Shown here: piece by piece, positions 34,926 to 43,265 of the stretch
How the letters are laid out: each line of letters starts with the position of its first letter
Position numbering within the stretch: position 1 is the stretch's first letter
Origin: Microbacterium testaceum StLB037
GTDB lineage: Bacteria; Actinomycetota; Actinomycetes; Actinomycetales; Microbacteriaceae
Assembly: GCF_000202635.1 (NCBI RefSeq)
Contig: NC_015125.1
Location: 2,666,001 to 2,730,000 of the forward strand
DNA length: 64,000 nucleotides
Direction of reading: 5' to 3'
Translations under genes and position numbers: made by a program
Notes under the pieces: model-generated
What the model was told of the DNA's origin: nothing
The model's database searches: none
What the model saw: only the letters and a program-made list of their open reading frames with translations

Positions 34926-35899
34926 CCACCTCGACCGTCGTTCTCGAGCCCACCTCCGACACGCGGAATGCTCGTCAGGTCGCCCGCGACACGCGCAAGC
35001 ACGAGGCCATGGCGCGCAAGCGCCTCACCTCCAAGGGCGCGACGATCGCCGCCGTCGTGATCGCGTTCTTCTGGACGATCCCGACGTTCGGCCTGTTCGT
35101 GACGTCGTTCCGTCCCGGATCCGACACCCAGTCGACCGGATGGTGGACGGTGTTCACCGACCCCAGCTTCACGCTGGAGAACTACCGTCTCGCCTTCACC
35201 TCGGGGGGCACGGCGCTGACCCTCGCTCAGTCGTTCCTCAACTCCCTGGCGATCACGATCCCGGTCGTGCTGTTCGCTCTGGCGATCGCGTCGCTCATCG
35301 CGTACGCGTTCGCGTGGATCGACTTCAAGGGGCGGAACTTCTTCTTCATCTTCATCTTCGCGTTGCAGATCGTGCCGCTGCAGATGGCCCTCGTGCCGCT
35401 GCTGAGCCTCTTCTCGCGCGGACTGACGATCAACGAGGTCACGATCTTCCCGGGCTTCGACCTGCGCGGCGTGGAGCACAGCTTCGCGACCGTCTGGATC
35501 GCGCACGTGATCTTCGCGATGCCGCTGGCCATCTTCCTGCTCCACAACTTCATCGCCGAGATCCCGCACGAGGTCATCGAGGCGGCGCGCGTGGACGGAG
35601 CCGGACACGGCCAGGTCTTCTTCCGGATCATCCTGCCGCTCGCCGCTCCCGCACTCGCGTCGTTCGCGGTGCTCGAGTTCATCTGGGTGTGGAACGACCT
35701 GCTGGTGGCGACGATCTTCGCGCCGTCGTCATCGCTGCCGTTGACGCAATCGCTGAACTCGCTGTCGGGCACCTGGGGCGACCAGTGGTTCCTGCAGTCG
35801 GCCGGTACCTTCATCTCGATCCTCGTGCCGATCATCGTGTTCTTCCTGCTGCAGCGCTTCTTCGTCCGAGGCCTGCTCGCGGGCGCGACGAAGGGCTGA
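34922..35899 (+). CDS. Sugar ABC transporter, permease (AglG/MalG-like)
   Basis: 325 residues with six membrane segments and the EAA loop IPHEVIEAARVDGAGHGQVF. The long cytoplasmic N-terminus (RDTRKHEAMARKRLTSKG) precedes helix 1. It starts in the 4-nt overlap with the previous permease. No ATP-binding gene is present, so the system must borrow an MsmK/AglK-type ATPase encoded elsewhere, which is common in actinobacteria. Confidence 0.92.
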   Translation: MTTSTVVLEPTSDTRNARQVARDTRKHEAMARKRLTSKGATIAAVVIAFFWTIPTFGLFVTSFRPGSDTQSTGWWTVFTDPSFTLENYRLAFTSGGTALTLAQSFLNSLAITIPVVLFALAIASLIAYAFAWIDFKGRNFFFIFIFALQIVPLQMALVPLLSLFSRGLTINEVTIFPGFDLRGVEHSFATVWIAHVIFAMPLAIFLLHNFIAEIPHEVIEAARVDGAGHGQVFFRIILPLAAPALASFAVLEFIWVWNDLLVATIFAPSSSLPLTQSLNSLSGTWGDQWFLQSAGTFISILVPIIVFFLLQRFFVRGLLAGATKG

Positions 35900-35911
35900 G
35901 CTTCCACGACA

Positions 35912-35950
35912 GAAGGGCGTGGCATCCGTTTGGGGGATGCCACGCCCTTC
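35912..35950. terminator. Terminator of the sugar ABC operon
   Basis: A perfect 16-bp stem (35912-35927 with 35935-35950) with GGCATCC/GGATGCC at the loop. It also faces the convergent DUF305 gene. Confidence 0.85.
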
Positions 35951-35974
35951 GACGTTCGCGGGGATGCCGGCGGG

Positions 35975-36646
35975 TCAGGCGGTGCAGGCGAGGCGGGACT
36001 GGATGTCGCGCATCGCGTCGATCTCGGCCGACTGCCCGGTGATGATCGCCTGGGCGACCTCGGCCACGCGCGGTTCGTCGCCCAGCTCGATGACGGCCTG
36101 GGCCATGGGGATCGCGCCCTGGTGGTGGCGGATCATCAGGGACAGGAAGAGACAGTCCGCCGGCCGGCCCTCGAGGGTGCGGAGCTGGTCGAGCTCGGCA
36201 TCCGTCGCCATGCCCATCTGCGCGAGGAGCTCGTCCTGCGTGTAGGCGGAGGTGTCGCCGTGGCTGTGTGCGCCGGAGGCCTGCATCCACGTCATCAGCG
36301 GCTGCGGCGAGGACTGGGGGAGCCCCCACTGCACGAGCCAGCCGAACATCTCCCCGCGTTGGCCCGCCTGCGCCGTGGCGATGTCGTACGAGAGCGTGCG
36401 CAACTCGTCGTCATCGGTCTTGCGGTAGATCTCCATCGCCATCGACACCGCCTGGGTGTGATGCACCTGCATGTCGCGGGCGAAGCCCGCGTCGGCGGAC
36501 GTGGTCGACGGGTACGTGGGCGCAGCCGTCGCGCCGAACGCCGTGAAGCGTCCGATCGCGAAGGCCACGGCCACGATGGCGACGGTGACGACCGCGACCA
36601 CGATCCACCGGACCGCGGGGCGTGCGACCGGGGCGTCGTCGGTCAT
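35975..36646 (-). CDS. DUF305 family protein (putative metal/copper-associated)
   Basis: 223 residues: one N-terminal membrane anchor (about 13-35) and an extracytoplasmic DUF305 four-helix domain with its two His-rich signatures, RDMQVHHTQAVSMAMEIY and MIRHHQGAIPMAQAVI, which pair as in ferritin-like folds. These proteins often accompany copper or other metal resistance genes, but the function is not established. It follows the DUF3105 gene with 1 nt between stop and start, so the two are an operon. Confidence 0.9.
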   Translation of the reverse strand: MTDDAPVARPAVRWIVVAVVTVAIVAVAFAIGRFTAFGATAAPTYPSTTSADAGFARDMQVHHTQAVSMAMEIYRKTDDDELRTLSYDIATAQAGQRGEMFGWLVQWGLPQSSPQPLMTWMQASGAHSHGDTSAYTQDELLAQMGMATDAELDQLRTLEGRPADCLFLSLMIRHHQGAIPMAQAVIELGDEPRVAEVAQAIITGQSAEIDAMRDIQSRLACTA

Positions 36647-36647
36647 G

Positions 36648-37355
36648 TCAGGCCTTACCGGGCCCGTCGATGGCGCCGGAGCACGCGGCGTTCGGCTCGG
36701 GCACGTTCTGGCTGCGCCAGTACTCGGTGAAGAACTCCCCGATGCGCGGGTCGGTGGGGGAGTCGACCTTCAGCTGGTGATTCCAGCCGCTCACCGCGAC
36801 GGGCGTGTCGAGGCCGGGGTAGGGCGACAGGATCGCGTAGCTCGAGGGCATGACGGCCTTGAGCGCGTCGATGCCGGTCTGGTCGACCTCGTCGGGGTTG
36901 TAGGTGATCCAGATCGCGCCGTGCTCGAGGGAGTGCACCGCGTTCTCGTTCTGCTGCGGCTCGGTGTAGACGCCGCAGTTCAACCAGTACGGGTTGTGCG
37001 GGCCGCCGGCCGGGGGGTTCTGCTCGTACGTGACGGCACCCTGCACGTGGTCGGAGCGGTTCTCGAAGGTCTGAACGCCCTCGATCTCGCGGCCGGTGCT
37101 GTTACCGGCCTGGTAGCTCGTCGGCGGCTCCGGGGCGAACACGAAGGAGGCCACGACGAGACCCACGATCGCGAGGGCGGCGGTCGATCCGACGACCCAC
37201 CAGACGAGCTTTCCGCGCTTCCGGCGGGCGATCTCCTTCTGGTACTCGGCGAGCTTGGCCTGCCGCTTCTGCTCGCGCTGCTGCTTGACGGTCAGGTCGA
37301 TCTCGGACTGCTTCGCCGGGTTTCCGCTGGTGCGTTTTTCGGGGGGAGGCGTCAT
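36648..37355 (-). CDS. DUF3105 family membrane-anchored protein
   Basis: 235 residues. A basic cytoplasmic head (KQQREQKRQAKLAEYQKE) precedes one membrane helix (about 50-70), then the DUF3105 domain with GGPHNPYWLNCGVYTEP and HSLEHGAIWITY, which offer His and Cys ligands. The family is found beside DUF305 genes in actinobacteria and is suspected to act in metal handling. ATG 37355 gives MTPPPEKRTSGNPAKQ. Upstream is the divergent Bcr/CflA exporter gene. Confidence 0.88.
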   Translation of the reverse strand: MTPPPEKRTSGNPAKQSEIDLTVKQQREQKRQAKLAEYQKEIARRKRGKLVWWVVGSTAALAIVGLVVASFVFAPEPPTSYQAGNSTGREIEGVQTFENRSDHVQGAVTYEQNPPAGGPHNPYWLNCGVYTEPQQNENAVHSLEHGAIWITYNPDEVDQTGIDALKAVMPSSYAILSPYPGLDTPVAVSGWNHQLKVDSPTDPRIGEFFTEYWRSQNVPEPNAACSGAIDGPGKA

Positions 37356-37486
37356 GTGCTGTGTTCGTCTCTTCTCGGGGCGGGACACGTCGGCTCGGGC
37401 CGATCCGTCCAGCCTATGCGGATGAATAGGGCAGCGGCCTGGGAGGAACCCCCACGCCGAGATGGTGGCGCGCGGGGACCGCGCGG

Positions 37487-37513
37487 TAGTATGACGATGT
37501 CGAATCGATTCGA
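37487..37513 (+). promoter_or_regulatory. Promoter and perfect palindrome before the Bcr/CflA gene
   Basis: TAGTAT (37487-37492) is a good -10 box. The perfect 14-bp palindrome TCGAATCGATTCGA (37500-37513) covers the expected transcription start and is a candidate repressor operator. No regulator gene is adjacent. Confidence 0.55.
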
Positions 37514-37583
37514 GGTTCGATGTTCCCCCATCTTTTTCCGCCCGACTCGTTCGGGCTGTCCGTGTTGCGAAACGAAGAGACGC

Positions 37584-38921
37584 GTGCTCGATACTGCTTC
37601 CCTCCCCGTGGTCCCCCCGACCTCCTCCTCCGACCGCTCGCCCACCGGGGCGATCCGCACCCTCGGAAAGAATCCCGCGACGGCGCCGATCGTGCTGCAC
37701 CCCGGCGACGCGATCCCCGCCTCCCGCCGAGTGCTGTACATCATCGTGCTGGGCGCGTTGACGGCGCTCGGCCCGTTCACCATCGACCTCTACCTGCCGG
37801 CGTTCCCCGTGTTGGAGGCGGATTTCCAGACGAGTGCTGCCGCCATCCAGCTCACGCTGACCGGGACGATGATCGGGTTCGCCCTCGGCCAGCTGATCGT
37901 CGGCCCCCTGAGCGACAAGGTCGGTCGCCGTCTGCCGCTGCTGTCGGTGACGGCTCTGCACGTGGCGGCGAGCGTCTTCGCGGCATTCGCCCCGACGCTC
38001 GAGACCCTGTCGATCGCGCGCGTGCTGATGGGCGCCGGAGCCGCCGCCGGCGGCGTCGTCGCGGCGGCGATCATCCGCGACCTCTTCGGAGGGCGCCGTC
38101 TCGTGGTCATGCTGTCGCGCATGGCGATGGTCTCGGGCGTCGCTCCGGTGCTCGCACCCCTCGCCGGATCCGCCCTGCTGCTGGTGATGGACTGGCGCGG
38201 CATCTTCGTGGTGCTCGCGGTGTACGGCGCGGTCATGCTCGTGTCGGCGGTGCTCTTCGTCCCCGAGACGCTGCCGCCCGCGCGCCGCAGCGGACCCGGC
38301 ACGACGACGGTCTGGCAGCGCTACGCGAGCGTCTTCCGCGACCGCGTGTTCATCGGCGTGCTGATCATCGGCGCGATGGCCTTCAGCGGGCTGTTCTCGT
38401 ACCTGTCGGCATCCTCGTTCCTGTTCCAGGTCACGTACGGCTTCAACGCCCAGCAATACGGTGTGCTGTTCGCGGTGAACTCCGTGGGGGTCGTCGTCGG
38501 CGTGCAGATCGCGTCGCGCCTCGCCGCTCGCTTCGGCCCGCAGTGGGTGCTGGCGGTGTCGACCATCGTGCTCGTGCTCGCGGGTGGGACCATCGTGCTC
38601 ACCGATCAGCTCGGCCTGGGCCTGTGGGGAACGGTCATCCCCCTGTTCTTCTTCATGACGGCGTGCGGTTTCACCTTCCCCTGCGCGCAGGTGCTCGCCC
38701 TCGATCGCCACGGCAAGGCGGCGGGCACGGCGCAGTCGATCATCGGCGCGGCGAACTTCGGCGTCGCGGGCATCATCTCGCCCGTCGTCGGGTTGCTCTC
38801 GGCCGGGGCGGGGATCACCGCCACGACCATGGCATCCGTCATGGTGGGGTGCGCGGTCATCGGCGTGCTCGCGCTCTGGCTGCTCGTCCGCCCGCGGACG
38901 GTGGAGCGCCTCGCGCCCTAG
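37584..38921 (+). CDS. Bcr/CflA-family MFS multidrug exporter
   Basis: 445 residues with 12 membrane segments. The Bcr/CflA pattern is clear: TALGPFTIDLYLPAFPVLEA, then GQLIVGPLSDKVGRRLPLL (motif A) and the paired helices around SGVAPVLAPLAGSALL (motif C). GTG 37584 is the chosen start, preceded by GAAGAGA; ATG 37491 lies at the probable transcription start. Family members export bicyclomycin, chloramphenicol-type drugs or sulfonamides. The start is the least certain part. Confidence 0.85.
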   Translation: MLDTASLPVVPPTSSSDRSPTGAIRTLGKNPATAPIVLHPGDAIPASRRVLYIIVLGALTALGPFTIDLYLPAFPVLEADFQTSAAAIQLTLTGTMIGFALGQLIVGPLSDKVGRRLPLLSVTALHVAASVFAAFAPTLETLSIARVLMGAGAAAGGVVAAAIIRDLFGGRRLVVMLSRMAMVSGVAPVLAPLAGSALLLVMDWRGIFVVLAVYGAVMLVSAVLFVPETLPPARRSGPGTTTVWQRYASVFRDRVFIGVLIIGAMAFSGLFSYLSASSFLFQVTYGFNAQQYGVLFAVNSVGVVVGVQIASRLAARFGPQWVLAVSTIVLVLAGGTIVLTDQLGLGLWGTVIPLFFFMTACGFTFPCAQVLALDRHGKAAGTAQSIIGAANFGVAGIISPVVGLLSAGAGITATTMASVMVGCAVIGVLALWLLVRPRTVERLAP

Positions 38922-38993
38922 GAACGGGCCGAGAACAGTAGCAGAACGCGCGCCGACGTCCTCGCGTCGGCGGAGAGACGGCATCATGAGTCG

Positions 38994-39698
38994 ATGGATG
39001 CCGAATCCGCCGACCTGTCGACCCCCGTCCTCCGCTCCGAGCGCGTGCGAGGGATCCTCGGTCTGACGCTCGTCGCCCTCGCGTGCGGGCTCGGCGCGTG
39101 GGTGTTCTTCCGCGGGCCGACGCCGTTCGCGATCGACGTGTGGTGGAACCAGCTCTTCGTCGCGGCGCCGTCGCCCGTGCTGCTCACCTTCGCCCTGACG
39201 ATGGATGCGATCGGCGGACACTGGGTGGCGGTGTACGTCGTGCCGCTGGGCGGCGCTCTGCTGCTGTTCCTCGTCGGTCGACGGTGGGGGGCGCTCTACT
39301 TCCTCGCCGCGTCGGTGGGGAGCGCGGCGATCGTGCAGGTGCTCAAGCACACGTTCGGTCGCGCGCGCCCCGAAGACATCCTCGTCATCTCCGACCACGG
39401 CTCCTTCCCGTCCGGTCACACGGCCAACGCGGCCACGGTCGCCGTCGTCGCGGCCGTGATCTTCCCGGCGGTGTGGGTGCGGATCGTGGGGGTCGCCTGG
39501 GTGCTCGCGATGGCGTTCAGTCGCACGTACCTGCACGCGCACTGGCTCTCCGACACCCTGGGCGGCGCGCTCGTGGGGGCGGGGATGGCGCTCATCCTCG
39601 CCGCGTTCTTCGCGCACCTGCGGATCCGCGACGATGATCGCCTCGCGGTCCGCAGAGCGTCACGACGACCGGATGCCACCCTCTCGGGCGCGTCGTAG
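38994..39698 (+). CDS. PAP2-family membrane phosphatase
   Basis: 234 residues, six membrane segments, all three catalytic motifs of the PAP2 superfamily: KHTFGRARP, PSGH (SFPSGHTAN) and SRTYLHAHWLSD. Such enzymes dephosphorylate undecaprenyl pyrophosphate or phosphatidic acid at the outer face of the membrane. The substrate is not fixed by the sequence. The next gene starts 10 nt after its stop. Confidence 0.9.
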   Translation: MDAESADLSTPVLRSERVRGILGLTLVALACGLGAWVFFRGPTPFAIDVWWNQLFVAAPSPVLLTFALTMDAIGGHWVAVYVVPLGGALLLFLVGRRWGALYFLAASVGSAAIVQVLKHTFGRARPEDILVISDHGSFPSGHTANAATVAVVAAVIFPAVWVRIVGVAWVLAMAFSRTYLHAHWLSDTLGGALVGAGMALILAAFFAHLRIRDDDRLAVRRASRRPDATLSGAS

Positions 39699-39708
39699 GC
39701 TGACCGCC

Positions 39709-41667
39709 ATGAGCGACAACGGCACGTCGTCCCCCCGTCCGTCCGACGACCCCGAGGTCGCACGGCTGCGGGCCGCGGCCGAAGCCGCCGAGGCGGAGCT
39801 GCGCCTCGCGCGGGCGCGAGCGGATCTCGCGGAAGCCGAGGCTGCGGCGGCGCGGGCGCGCGCGGCGGCGGGCGGGGCCGCAGTGGAGGTGCCCGGTGCG
39901 AAGGCCCCGGCGCCCGTCGTGCCGGCTCCCGGCCCGGCGGCCCCCGGCGCCGCGGCGTCCGACTCCCCGGCCGCCGGTTCCCCGGCGCCCGGCGCCGCAG
40001 CCCCCGCCCCGGCAGCCCCCGCCGGCGCGGCCTCCGACGCCCCGCTCACCGACACCCAGGTCTCCGCCATCGCCGCCGGGTACGCCTCCGACGGTGCCGC
40101 GCTCGACCTCGGCGTTCTCGTGAACGGCGGGCCGGTGGCATCCGTTCCCGTCCGGATCCCGCTCGCGATGATCAACCGGCACGGGCTCGTCGCGGGAGCC
40201 ACCGGCACGGGCAAGACGCGCACGCTGCAGCTGCTCGCCGAGCAGCTGTCGGCGCAGGGGGTACCCGTCTTCGCGGCGGACATCAAGGGCGACCTGTCCG
40301 GCATCGCGACTCCCGGCACGGCGAGCGAGAAGCTCACCGCGCGCACGGCCGCCCTCGGGCAGGACTGGTCGCCGCGGGCGTACCCCACCGAGTTCTACGC
40401 GTTGGGCGACGACACCGCTTCCGGGATCCCGGTGCGCGCGACGGTGTCGGGATTCGGTCCGCTGCTGCTGAGCCGCGTGCTGGGGCTGAACGCGACGCAG
40501 GAGTCGAGCCTCGGTCTCGTCTTCCACTACGCCGACGAGAAGGGGCTGGCGCTGGTCGACCTGCCCGATCTGCGCGCGGTGCTCACCTTCCTCACCAGCG
40601 AGGAGGGGAAGGACGAGCTGAGGGGCATCGGCGGGCTGTCCGCGGCGACGGCCGGCGTGATCCTCCGCGAACTCGTCGCCTTCGCGTCGGCCGGGGCGGA
40701 CACCTTCTTCGGGGAGCCCGAGCTCGACGTCTCGGTCTTCCTGCGCACGGCGCCGGACGGGGCCGGGATCGTGAGTCTGCTCGAGGTGCCGAACGTCGCG
40801 TCGCGGCCCGAGCTGTACTCGACCTTCCTCATGTACCTCCTCGCGGAGCTGTACGAAGTCCTGCCCGAGGTCGGCGACCTCGACAAGCCCAAGCTCGTGT
40901 TCTTCTTCGACGAGGCCCACCTGCTGTTCCGCGACGCCTCGAAGGCGTTCCTCGCGGCGATCACCCAGACCGTGCGGCTCATCCGGTCGAAGGGGGTGGG
41001 CGTCTTCTTCGTCACGCAGACGCCGAAGGACGTCCCCGCCGACGTCCTCGGACAGCTCGGCTCGCGCGTGCAGCACGCGCTGCGCGCCTTCACCCCCGAT
41101 GACGTGAAAGCGCTCCGCGCGTCGGTGCGGACCTACCCCGACTCGGGCTACGACCTCGAGCGCGTGCTGCAGGAGCTCGGCACCGGCGAGGCGATCATCA
41201 CGGTCATGAGCGAGCGCGGTGCGCCGACGCCGGTCGCGTGGACCCGGCTCTTCGCGCCGCGCGCCTCGATGTCGCCCATCCCCGCCGAGACCATGGCGGC
41301 CGCCGTCGCGGCATCCCCTCTCTTCGCCGCGTACGGCACCCCGATCGACCCCGAGTCGGCACGCGAGATCCTGGGGGCACGGATGCAGGCGGCGGCCGAT
41401 GCCCGCGCCGCGACGGAGAGGGCGAAACAGGATGCCGCGGACGCGGCCGAGTACGCGAAGCAGAAGGCCGCGATCGACAGGGCGAACGCGGAGGCGCAGA
41501 AGAAGGCGCAGCGCGAGTACGAACGGATCCTCAAGAGCACCGCCGCGCCGCGCCGACGTTCGAGTGCGCCCACTTCACCGCTCGACGACGTGCTGGGGCG
41601 CGGGGCGACCAAGAGCATCGTGACGGATGTGATCCGCGGGCTGTTCGGCACCGGTCGGCGGCGCTGA
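39709..41667 (+). CDS. HerA-like (DUF853) ATPase
   Basis: 652 residues. An N-terminal coiled coil (about 18-60) and an Ala/Pro-rich linker precede the FtsK/HerA-type ATPase: Walker A GATGTGKTRTL, Walker B KLVFFFDEAHLLF, sensor-like VFFVTQTPKDVPADVLGQL. A second charged coiled coil (ARAATERAKQDAADAAEYAK region) lies near the C-terminus. DUF853 proteins are annotated as helicase HerA-like; a partner NurA is not present here and function is unproven. TAGGCT seven nt before the ATG suggests a leaderless transcript. Confidence 0.88.
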   Translation: MSDNGTSSPRPSDDPEVARLRAAAEAAEAELRLARARADLAEAEAAAARARAAAGGAAVEVPGAKAPAPVVPAPGPAAPGAAASDSPAAGSPAPGAAAPAPAAPAGAASDAPLTDTQVSAIAAGYASDGAALDLGVLVNGGPVASVPVRIPLAMINRHGLVAGATGTGKTRTLQLLAEQLSAQGVPVFAADIKGDLSGIATPGTASEKLTARTAALGQDWSPRAYPTEFYALGDDTASGIPVRATVSGFGPLLLSRVLGLNATQESSLGLVFHYADEKGLALVDLPDLRAVLTFLTSEEGKDELRGIGGLSAATAGVILRELVAFASAGADTFFGEPELDVSVFLRTAPDGAGIVSLLEVPNVASRPELYSTFLMYLLAELYEVLPEVGDLDKPKLVFFFDEAHLLFRDASKAFLAAITQTVRLIRSKGVGVFFVTQTPKDVPADVLGQLGSRVQHALRAFTPDDVKALRASVRTYPDSGYDLERVLQELGTGEAIITVMSERGAPTPVAWTRLFAPRASMSPIPAETMAAAVAASPLFAAYGTPIDPESAREILGARMQAAADARAATERAKQDAADAAEYAKQKAAIDRANAEAQKKAQREYERILKSTAAPRRRSSAPTSPLDDVLGRGATKSIVTDVIRGLFGTGRRR

Positions 41668-41691
41668 GCGCGGGGGAGCGCGGCGGAAGAA

Positions 41692-41719
41692 CGTGGATGC
41701 CGGGGACTCGGCATCCACG
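41692..41719. terminator. Hairpin between convergent genes
   Basis: A 10-bp stem CGTGGATGCC (41692-41701) with its complement (41710-41719), followed by ATCCTT, between the HerA-like gene and the MHS transporter. Confidence 0.75.
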
Positions 41720-41730
41720 ATCCTTCGCCG

Positions 41731-43203
41731 TCAGGCCCGCCGGACGGGGAGCGGCATCGTCGAGGTGTCGATGAGCGGGTCGGACTCCTGGCGCTCGACG
41801 AGGGCGGCGGCCTCGGCGGGGGTTTCCACGGTGGGCACCGAGCCGAGCAGGGGACGCTTCGCGGTCTCGCGCATCGCGAAGAGGGCGATGAGGCCCAGCG
41901 CCGCGAACAACATGATGTAGAACGCCGGCAGGAGGGTGTTGCCGGTCGCGGCGATCAGGGCCTGGCTGATGAGCGGTGTCGTCCCGCCGAACAGCGACAC
42001 CGCGACGTTGTACGCCACCGCCATCGCTCCGAAACGCGAGGCGGTCGGGAAGAGCGCCGGCAGAGCGGATGCCGAGATCGCGACGTAGAACGCCACGGGA
42101 ACGGCGGCCATGCACAGCGCGACCATCACGGCCCACATCTCGCCGATCTGCATGATGAGGAACGCGGGGACGAGGAGGACGAGCGCCGACACCGCGGCGA
42201 TCGCGTACACGGGCTTGCGGCCGATGCGGTCGCTCAGACGTCCGATGAAGGGCAGGGCGGCCGACATGACCACGAGGACCGGGACCGTCGCGACCGCGGC
42301 GGTGAGGTTCGATACGCCGACCTCCTCTTCGAGGTAGACGGGCATGTAGCTCGTGAGCGCGTACCCGGCGGTGTTGGTGGCGGCGACCAGCGCGATGCCG
42401 ATCAGCAGCGCGCGCCAGTGGTGGCGGACGATGCCGCGCAGCCCCTGGCGGGCGAGCGGGTCGTCGGCGGCGCGCTCCTCGACCGCGTGCGCCTGCTCGA
42501 ACGACGGTGTCTCGGGGATGCGCAGGCGGAACCAGATCGCGACGATGCCGAGGGGGATCGCGAGGAGGAACGGTATGCGCCACCCGTATTCGACCATGGC
42601 ATCCGGACCCGAGATCGAGGTCGTGATCGCCGTGACGATCGCCACTGCCGACGCACCCGCGGCGAAGCCGATGTACGAGCCCACGTCGAGGAACGACGAC
42701 CAGAACCCGCGGGTGCGGTCGGGGGAGAACTCCGAAACGTACGTCGTCGCCCCCGCATATTCACCGCCGGTGGAGAAGCCCTGCACCATCTTGAGCACGT
42801 AGAGCGGCACGATCGCCCACAGCCCGATCGCGGCGGAGGTCGGGAGCAGACCGATGAGGGCGGTGGCCGCGGCCATCATCGCCATCGTGAGGAACAGCAC
42901 CTTCTGCCGGCCGATCCGATCGCCGAGGGGTCCGAGGACGAATCCGCCGAAGGGACGGACGAGGAAGGAGATCGCGAAGCCCAGCAGGGTCACCAGAAGA
43001 CCCCACGGATCGGGGAGGTCGGAGGTGAAGACGACCGAGAGAGTGACGGCGAGATAGCCGTAGATGCCGAAGTCGAACCATTCCATGAAGTTGCCGACGA
43101 CGGTGCCGCCGATAGCCGTGCGCACGCGTTTCTTGTCGACCACGATGACGTCGTCGACCTCGAGTCGGGGAGCGGGGGATGCCGAGGGGGGATTCTCGTT
43201 CAT
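41731..43203 (-). CDS. MFS transporter, metabolite:H+ symporter (MHS/ProP-like) family
   Basis: 490 residues, 12 membrane segments. MHS marks: GGTVVGNFMEWFDFGIYGYL in helix 1, VRPFGGFVLGPLGDRIGRQK (motif A) and VQGFSTGGEYAGATTYVSEF. Members import osmolytes such as proline/betaine or carboxylates such as citrate and shikimate; the substrate is open here. Stand-alone gene between two hairpin/operon boundaries. Confidence 0.9.
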   Translation of the reverse strand: MNENPPSASPAPRLEVDDVIVVDKKRVRTAIGGTVVGNFMEWFDFGIYGYLAVTLSVVFTSDLPDPWGLLVTLLGFAISFLVRPFGGFVLGPLGDRIGRQKVLFLTMAMMAAATALIGLLPTSAAIGLWAIVPLYVLKMVQGFSTGGEYAGATTYVSEFSPDRTRGFWSSFLDVGSYIGFAAGASAVAIVTAITTSISGPDAMVEYGWRIPFLLAIPLGIVAIWFRLRIPETPSFEQAHAVEERAADDPLARQGLRGIVRHHWRALLIGIALVAATNTAGYALTSYMPVYLEEEVGVSNLTAAVATVPVLVVMSAALPFIGRLSDRIGRKPVYAIAAVSALVLLVPAFLIMQIGEMWAVMVALCMAAVPVAFYVAISASALPALFPTASRFGAMAVAYNVAVSLFGGTTPLISQALIAATGNTLLPAFYIMLFAALGLIALFAMRETAKRPLLGSVPTVETPAEAAALVERQESDPLIDTSTMPLPVRRA

Positions 43204-43265
43204 CCTTCTACCGTTACTCCGATCGGTCCACGGATGCCAGTCGAGGCGCCGAGCGGAGACGGGTG

